A stretch of 64,000 nucleotides of DNA, taken from assembly GCA_963742955.1 (NCBI GenBank), contig CAVUOA010000008.1:1550001-1614000 (forward strand). The letters are read 5' to 3'. Source of the DNA: CAVUOA01 sp963742955. GTDB taxonomy: Bacteria; Bacteroidota; Ignavibacteria; Tepidaquicellales; OLB5. The position numbers were made by a program, and so were the translations under genes. Shown in pieces: positions 58,546 through 64,000 of the stretch (position 1 is the first letter of the stretch; each line of letters opens with the position of its first letter). A model generated the notes under the pieces. That model did not search any database, had not been told where the DNA came from, and was given only the letters and a program-made list of their open reading frames with translations.

Positions 58546-58842
58546 CTACCTTATTTCAAAATTATTGTATTTGTTTTTAAAGTCAAGCCATTGAATACTG
58601 GCTTTATCAACTATAGAGTGCGGAGGCCCTGTTTTTGCTTTACTTACGAGCGCATCAAGGTATTGTTTTTTACCCTCTGCATAGATTTCAACATCCCCGT
58701 TAAACAGGTTACGTACATACCCGGTGAGGTCTAATTCCGATGCGCTTCTTGCAATAAAATAACGGTAGCCAACCCCCTGAACCCTTCCGCTAACTATAAG
58801 TTTAACAGCCGCCTTATGAATTAAGTTCTTTTGCTGTTCCAT
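58546..58842 (-). CDS. acyP: Acylphosphatase
   Basis: A 98-aa acylphosphatase. The catalytic arginine is in VSGRVQGVGYRYFIARSA and the catalytic asparagine in GYVRNLFNGDVEIYAEG. It hydrolyses acyl phosphates such as acetyl phosphate or 1,3-bisphosphoglycerate in the cytoplasm. The ATG at 58842 is preferred; an upstream in-frame ATG at 58875 would add 11 residues within the transporter gene. It overlaps that gene by 29 nt, so they are probably co-translated. Confidence 0.93.
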   Translation of the reverse strand: MEQQKNLIHKAAVKLIVSGRVQGVGYRYFIARSASELDLTGYVRNLFNGDVEIYAEGKKQYLDALVSKAKTGPPHSIVDKASIQWLDFKNKYNNFEIR

Positions 58843-59716
58843 CTCTTTTTGACAGTGCGCTTTTAATATATTCAAAAGTTTCCGAGAACAAAATACCGCT
58901 TATCATCAGAACTGCTCCGATAATTTGCAGAAGCAGAAATGCATCCTTTAAAAAAATAATTGCAAACAGCACAGCGGAAGGCTGTTCAAATGTAAAAATT
59001 ATAGCTGCCCTTACAGGGGCTGTTTCTTTCTGGTACTTGTTGCCGAGGAACGTTGCAATCAGTGTTGCAGGCAATGCTGTATATAATAAACCAAGTATAG
59101 AAATTGTGCCGAAGTGAATATCCCCGGGGCTTTCAAATATTATTGCAAACAAAAACGAAAGAATGCTTACTAAAACAAACTGTGTTAAAACCAGAATGTA
59201 GAGATTATATTTTTTACTGAACACATCAAGAGATATTATGTAAAACGCCCATGAAAAGGCACAGATTAATGTTACAAGGTCACCTTTATTTATACCGTTA
59301 ACAGCGGGATTGGTCAGCATATACAATCCCACAGTTACTGCAATTACTCCAATCCAGTTTTCGTAACCGACTTTACGCTTTATAATGAAATACTGCGCAA
59401 ACGGAACAATGAGCAGGTTTACTCCCGTTATCAAAGCCGATTTGGATGCTGTTGTGAACTGAAGCCCTGAAGTCTGCGAAGCGAATCCTGCAAAAAGCAG
59501 AATTCCGAGAACCAAGCCTGCTTTAAATGCATTTTTATTCCATTCGGGAATCTTTTTGTAAACAAGCGGGAAAAAAATAAGCGTAGCTATTGTAAATCTG
59601 AATGCAATAAAATAAAACGGCGGAAGTTCGGTAAGTGTGAGTTTTATTATTACAAACGTACCGCCCCAGATGGCGGCAATAAATAATAAAATCAGTTCGG
59701 CTTTGAGTCTCTTCAA
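58814..59716 (-). CDS. EamA/DMT family transporter
   Basis: A 300-aa polytopic membrane protein with ten helices in two EamA repeats. LILLFIAAIWGGTFVIIKLT and FRFTIATLIFFPLVYKK open the first repeat; LVTLICAFSWAFYIISLDVF opens the second. FEQPSAVLFAIIFLKD near the end is the standard DMT motif. It exports or imports a small metabolite; the substrate cannot be told. The start is 6 nt after the UbiA-like gene, so the two are likely in one operon. Confidence 0.9.
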   Translation of the reverse strand: MKRLKAELILLFIAAIWGGTFVIIKLTLTELPPFYFIAFRFTIATLIFFPLVYKKIPEWNKNAFKAGLVLGILLFAGFASQTSGLQFTTASKSALITGVNLLIVPFAQYFIIKRKVGYENWIGVIAVTVGLYMLTNPAVNGINKGDLVTLICAFSWAFYIISLDVFSKKYNLYILVLTQFVLVSILSFLFAIIFESPGDIHFGTISILGLLYTALPATLIATFLGNKYQKETAPVRAAIIFTFEQPSAVLFAIIFLKDAFLLLQIIGAVLMISGILFSETFEYIKSALSKRDGTAKELNS

Positions 59717-59722
59717 TTAAAA

Positions 59723-60646
59723 TTACTGTGGGATTAACACCTTCATTATATCCGGTATGAAAGGTATTTTGTTTGTATATATAATCAGCAGGCAGACTAA
59801 GAACCAGCATATAACGTTAAGCAGTATCGGGATGTCTTTTACAACAATACTGGTGGGCGATTCACCGAGATTTTTTTTATGCATTAAATACATATAACGG
59901 AAGATGCCGTAAATTACAAACGGGGTAGTGTATATAAGCTTTTCTGTGCCGAAAGTTGCAAGTGTTCTGTCTGATACAGTATATAACGCGTAAGAGATAA
60001 TTGTTCCCGCAGCAGCTATAGTGTTAAGCTGGTCAGCAAACTCGACGGAATATTCTTTCAGCACGGGGCGCTGTTTTTCGATGTTCTCATGGTTAACAAC
60101 CTGCGAAAGCTCCGCCCGTCTTTTTGATATTGCAAGAAACAGTGAAATAAAAATAGTTGTCAGCACCATCCAGCTTGAAATCGGTACACTAATGGCCGCC
60201 GCTCCGCCCAGCACTCTTAACATAAATCCGAACGAAATAAAGAAAACATCAAGCAGTACTACGCGTTTGATTATTGATGAATACAGAAAATTAGTAACAA
60301 AATAAACTATGATGACAAACATGAACACCTTGCTCTGGAAGAAGAAAGAAAATATAATCAGAATAAGCAGTACACCTAAAAATATCAATGCCTGCGGAAC
60401 GCTTGTTTCGCCTGATGCTATAGGGCGGTATTTCTTCTTCGGGTGGGCTCTGTCTGACTCGGCATCCATTATATCGTTAATAATGTACACAGCGCTTGAT
60501 GTAAGGCAGAACGTAACAAATGCCTCAATGGAATTGAGGAGGTATGACGGCTCGAAAAAATGCTTTGAAAACAGTATAGGAGCAAAAACAAAGAAGTTCT
60601 TAATCCACTGTTTAGGACGGCTTAATTTTATTAAGTTTAAAATCAT
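59723..60646 (-). CDS. UbiA-family prenyltransferase, decaprenyl-phosphate phosphoribosyltransferase-like
   Basis: A 307-aa membrane prenyltransferase. The substrate motif reads NDIMDAESDRAHPKKKYRPI, and LSRPKQWIKNFFVFAPILFS opens the protein. Both match the subgroup that includes mycobacterial Rv3806c, which attaches phosphoribose to decaprenyl phosphate for arabinan synthesis. Nine membrane helices are likely. It is next to a GT-C glycosyltransferase (overlap of one base), which fits a lipid-linked pentose donor and its user. A general UbiA role cannot be excluded. Confidence 0.88.
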   Translation of the reverse strand: MILNLIKLSRPKQWIKNFFVFAPILFSKHFFEPSYLLNSIEAFVTFCLTSSAVYIINDIMDAESDRAHPKKKYRPIASGETSVPQALIFLGVLLILIIFSFFFQSKVFMFVIIVYFVTNFLYSSIIKRVVLLDVFFISFGFMLRVLGGAAAISVPISSWMVLTTIFISLFLAISKRRAELSQVVNHENIEKQRPVLKEYSVEFADQLNTIAAAGTIISYALYTVSDRTLATFGTEKLIYTTPFVIYGIFRYMYLMHKKNLGESPTSIVVKDIPILLNVICWFLVCLLIIYTNKIPFIPDIMKVLIPQ

Positions 60647-62184
60647 TAATCTAAGTTTATCTTATCCCAGTGTATTTTATAAACAAACATTTCAGGCCCC
60701 CCGCAAATAGTATTTTTTTCGAGTTTAGCGGAATAAACATTTTCAAATGCTGAAGAATAATGCTCCATTAGATATTCATACCAATTGGGATATATGATTA
60801 TGTAATTTACATTGTTTTTCCTCAGCAGCCGTAACAAAGCTTTATTTGATTCATCCAGGCTCAGTTTCCTTATTTTGAATATCTCCGGAGTCACAAGCCC
60901 TTCCATATCGACAATCTTCTTTTTTGTTATGAATGTTATTGCTCCGATGTCATTCATACCCAGCGTTGATTCATCCTGAAGGTTCCTGTTTATCCAGTGC
61001 GCAATTTTTACCTGCTGGTCATTAATGTTTTCAACATTCCATCCAAGAGCAGCAACAAATATTACCGTGCTGAGAAACGAGAAAAATATTAACAGCGCCG
61101 GAATTGCTTTAAATGCAAACTTAGAAAATTTACTGTACTTTTCCTGAAGGTATTTGCCCGATTTTTGTAATATATCTATTGAAACAATATTAATAAATGG
61201 AATAATCGGAATTAAATACCTTCCGTGATGCCTCCAGTTTGGAGCTATAAATGCCGAAATAACCGGAAGAAGGATAACCCATAAGTAAATAAGGATAAAT
61301 TTTTTATCGGTTTTATTTCTGAATAAATTTATAATAAAATAAACTGATGCCGAAATCCACAAAAGCAAAATAATAACGTTGTCTTTAACAAAAAGCTTTC
61401 CGGTTTCAAGCAGAAAAACGAAGTTGGGTAAAAAACTAATTCCCGCATTCTGCCCCTCGAATGTGCTGGGCACAAATTTTCCAATAAGATAGTAACAAAA
61501 GACAGGGTAGGGAATAATTATAACCGCGAAAACTATTAACGATAAAGCCAGTTGTATAATATTTTTTCTAATCGATTTTCTCAGCAGTATCACTGTAATC
61601 ACATAATACATAAGCGCCAGCAGGTATGCTTCGGGTCTGGTTATAACAGCCAGGCCCAGCAGAAGACCGGTAACAATATTGATTTTGTTTTGCCGGAGTT
61701 CACCAATGTGTGTTTTTATTATTATAACCGTAAGGTAGGTGAAAAACGTAATTTCCATTCCCGAAAGCGAAGACCACCCAAGCCTCCCCGCAAGCAGAGT
61801 GAGCACGGCAATCAGCAGCGCGTAATTTTCGTTAAAGCCCAGTCTTTTTGCAAGCCGGTATATTTCAATACTTGTTAACAGAAAGAAAACAGAACCCGCA
61901 AGAAGAGAAAATAGTATAATTAACTTTGATGAAATCAGAAACGGGATGCTTAGAATAATTACCCAGAAGGGTGAGGTTGTCCCGGGTGTGGGACTGCCGA
62001 TGTTAAATTCGAAAAAATGACCGTGGGCGAAATTTTCGGCAAAGCGGAAATGAATCCATGTATCATCCAGCGGCATACCGAACTGGCGCCCGGTTATTAT
62101 AAATTCGCTTACTAAATAAGAAATCGTCAGAACAATGTATAGTATTACTAAGTACAGGTAATTCCTGTCTTTGGTTCTAAACAT
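60646..62184 (-). CDS. GT-C fold membrane glycosyltransferase
   Basis: A 512-aa membrane glycosyltransferase with about 11 helices. The first loop has RQFGMPLDDTWIHFRFAENF with paired aspartates, followed by GSPTPGTTSPFWV; these are typical of GT-C enzymes using lipid-linked sugars (GT39/arabinosyltransferase-like). The C-terminal periplasmic domain (INDQQVKIAHWINRNLQDES ... IYPNWYEYLMEHY) is also common there. It shares a TAATG junction with the UbiA-like gene. I infer that it uses a polyprenyl-phospho-pentose made by its neighbour to decorate a surface glycan or protein. Confidence 0.82.
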   Translation of the reverse strand: MFRTKDRNYLYLVILYIVLTISYLVSEFIITGRQFGMPLDDTWIHFRFAENFAHGHFFEFNIGSPTPGTTSPFWVIILSIPFLISSKLIILFSLLAGSVFFLLTSIEIYRLAKRLGFNENYALLIAVLTLLAGRLGWSSLSGMEITFFTYLTVIIIKTHIGELRQNKINIVTGLLLGLAVITRPEAYLLALMYYVITVILLRKSIRKNIIQLALSLIVFAVIIIPYPVFCYYLIGKFVPSTFEGQNAGISFLPNFVFLLETGKLFVKDNVIILLLWISASVYFIINLFRNKTDKKFILIYLWVILLPVISAFIAPNWRHHGRYLIPIIPFINIVSIDILQKSGKYLQEKYSKFSKFAFKAIPALLIFFSFLSTVIFVAALGWNVENINDQQVKIAHWINRNLQDESTLGMNDIGAITFITKKKIVDMEGLVTPEIFKIRKLSLDESNKALLRLLRKNNVNYIIIYPNWYEYLMEHYSSAFENVYSAKLEKNTICGGPEMFVYKIHWDKINLD

Positions 62185-62221
62185 TCATCATTATATTAGA
62201 ATTGTTCAATAACAATATGCA

Positions 62222-63903
62222 TTAAAACACGGTCTGTTCTTCATATACTCCAAAGACAGCTTTAAGCTCACTGCACATTTCGCCAAGTGTAACATAGTTT
62301 CTTGCACAGTCAAGTATTTTCGGCATCATGTTTGTGCCGTCATTTGCAGATTGAGGAGGCTTGCTAGACACTTTTTTACTTTATCATTATTTCTTGAGGC
62401 TTTCAGTTCCTTAAGACGCTGAATCTGTCTCTCCTCAACTTCTTTAGGTATGGTAAGAATAGGAATATCAATTTTTTCTTCCTCTTCAATAAAGTCGTTT
62501 ACGCCTACCACAATTTTTTCTTTTCTGTCGAGTTCTAATTGGTAGCGGTAAGCAGCATCTGCAATTTCTTTCTGGAAGAATCCTGATTCTATTGCAGGAA
62601 TTACGCCGCCTATAGCATCAATTTTCTCGAAATATTTCTCCGCTTCATCTTCCATTTTCTTTGTCAGGGCTTCAACATAATAGCTTCCTCCGAGCGGGTC
62701 AACAGTATTTATAACGCCATGCTCATAAGCAATAATCTGCTGTGTACGAAGCGCTATTTTAACCGCCTTATCAGAAGGCAGCGCCAGAGTTTCATCCATT
62801 GAGTTTGTGTGAAGGCTTTGCGTACCGCCAAGTACTCCCGCTAAAGCTTCGATAGCTGTTCTTATAATATTATTTTCAGGCTGCTGTGCAGTAAGTGAAC
62901 AGCCTGCGGTCTGCGTATGGAAACGAAGTGTCCATGATTTCGGGTTCTTTGCTCCGTATTTGTGTCTCATGCGTTTTGCGTAGATTTTTCTTGCAGCGCG
63001 GAATTTTGCTATCTCTTCAAAAAAATCAAGATGCGAATTAAAGAAGTAAGACATTCTCGGCGCAAAATCGTCAACGTCCATTCCTTTTGCAATACATGCT
63101 TCCATGTAAGCAAACCCGTCTGCAAGTGTAAACGCAAGTTCCTGCACCGCAGTAGAGCCGGCTTCGCGTATGTGGTATCCGCTGACTGATACGGGATTGA
63201 ACTGAGGAACGTTATCTTTGCAGTATTCAATCATGTCAACTATAATCCTCATCGAAGGCTCTGGAGGATATATGTATTCTTTCTGAGCAATATATTCCTT
63301 TAATATATCATTCTGCATCGTTCCCCTGAGCTTGCTGAATGGGACACCCTGCTGTTCTGCAACTGCAAGATAAAATGCAAACACCATTGCAGCCGGTGAA
63401 TTAATTGTCATCGAAGTAGAAACTTTATCAAGCGGAATACCGTCGAAGAGGATTTTCATATCTTCAAGCGATGATATTGCAACTCCGCAGATACCGACTT
63501 CACCTTCGGCAAGCGGAGCGTCAGAATCCCATCCCATAAGGGTTGGCAGGTCAAATGCTGTCGAAAGTCCCGTTTGTCCATGCTCAAGCAAATATTTAAA
63601 ACGTTCGTTAGTGTCTTCGGGTGAGCCGAAACCCGCAAATTGCCTCATGGTCCACAGTTTCCCCCTGTAAAGATTCGGGTGTATTCCTCTTGTATAGGGA
63701 AATTCTCCGGGGTAGCCGATTTCATCATCGTAATTAATATCCTTTACATCTTCGGGGCTGTAGAGCATTTCTACTTCTTCGCCGCTAAGTGAGGTGAATT
63801 TCATCCCGGTGGTTTTCATCGCTTCGGCAGTTTCGAGCCACTCTTTTTTGTTTTTGCTTTTTTTAAGCAGCGGGTTATTTGAGTTTATTCCGTTTTGAGA
63901 CAT
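62222..63903 (-). CDS. Methylmalonyl-CoA mutase, catalytic subunit (frameshift at the 3' end)
   Basis: The TIM-barrel catalytic subunit of a B12-dependent acyl-CoA mutase. Landmarks are [77 protein letters not shown] and [13 protein letters not shown]. The frame ends at 62326 with QMTAQT. One frame over it continues [20 protein letters not shown] and stops at 62222, the normal family end. The span of 1682 nt lacks one base of a whole number of codons, so one missing base near 62345-62360 is likely. The B12-binding small subunit would be a separate gene outside the window. It interconverts methylmalonyl- and succinyl-CoA or a similar pair. Confidence 0.92.
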
Positions 63904-63918
63904 GATAAAGAGTATTAA

Positions 63919-64000
63919 TTATTTAATTTCTTTTAACATTTCAATAACTGTAGATTTCAGAATAGGAATATGATTCAGACATATATCATATACTACTTCC
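63919..64000 (-). CDS. C-terminal end of an unidentified protein (partial)
   Basis: On the minus strand a frame enters from the right edge and reads EVVYDICLNHIPILKSTVIE MLKEIK before TAA at 63919-63921. It is followed 15 nt later by the mutase start, so it could be the last gene of the same operon. Too short to identify. Confidence 0.35.
   Translation of the reverse strand, partial: EVVYDICLNHIPILKSTVIEMLKEIK

Overview
This window looks like a chromosome piece from a diderm bacterium of the FCB group, most like Ignavibacteria/Chlorobi relatives. The evidence is: (i) six secreted proteins ending in the type IX secretion (T9SS) type A sorting domain with an NYPNPFNP motif; (ii) two PorV/PorQ-type outer-membrane proteins, a TonB-dependent receptor and LolA; (iii) promoters of the Bacteroidota type, TTG-N20-TATATTTG, with the same 20-nt spacer; (iv) AT-rich DNA with dispersed short palindromes in most long gaps. 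No rRNA, tRNA, CRISPR array, transposase or prophage was seen. The placement is inference.

Layout. 1-376: the 5' end of a kdp operon (kdpF, partial kdpA). 599-7079 (minus): phoH, a coiled-coil lipoprotein plus LysM protein pair, and a translationally coupled guaA / periplasmic binding protein / LysM unit. 7080-9377: a repeat-rich zone around a frameshifted BadF/NAGK-type kinase. 9378-17931: T9SS cargo cluster (SBBP propeller, Asp-box propeller, a PQQ-like lipoprotein, sortilin-like propeller, Ycf48-like propeller). 17978-20432 (minus): a DUF2089/SHOCT-like regulatory operon and a cation diffusion facilitator. 20571-26807: TetR, TolC, MFP and RND efflux operon. 26958-32757: HMA lipoprotein, DUF167, a candidate structured RNA, membrane proteins, a PorV-like protein, DUF2085, a membrane protein and DUF2752. 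32758-33694: about 0.9 kb of tandem hairpin elements. 33695-36095: outer-membrane and secreted proteins of unknown role. 36585-41622: fructose-6-P aldolase/transaldolase, gcvT, comB, ftsK. 41707-50551: TonB receptor, lolA, UPF0104 flippase-like protein, DUF362, UDP-sugar dehydrogenase, SDR and TPR protein. 51346-57495: two further T9SS cargo genes. 57565-64000 (minus): PorV/PorQ protein, acylphosphatase, EamA transporter, a decaprenyl-phosphate phosphoribosyltransferase-like UbiA protein, a GT-C glycosyltransferase, and methylmalonyl-CoA mutase.

Two themes stand out. First, several families of small palindromes are scattered through the gaps and nested in one another. For one 19-nt palindrome the window itself shows filled and empty sites in two unrelated contexts, and related palindromes sit inside coding sequence (in T9SS sorting domains, a linker, and one that breaks a gene). 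Second, at least nine reading frames are interrupted by single-base indels (eight fit one extra base, one a missing base), three of them in ftsK. This suggests uncorrected sequencing or assembly indels more than real gene decay, so several genes are given here as spanning, repaired features.
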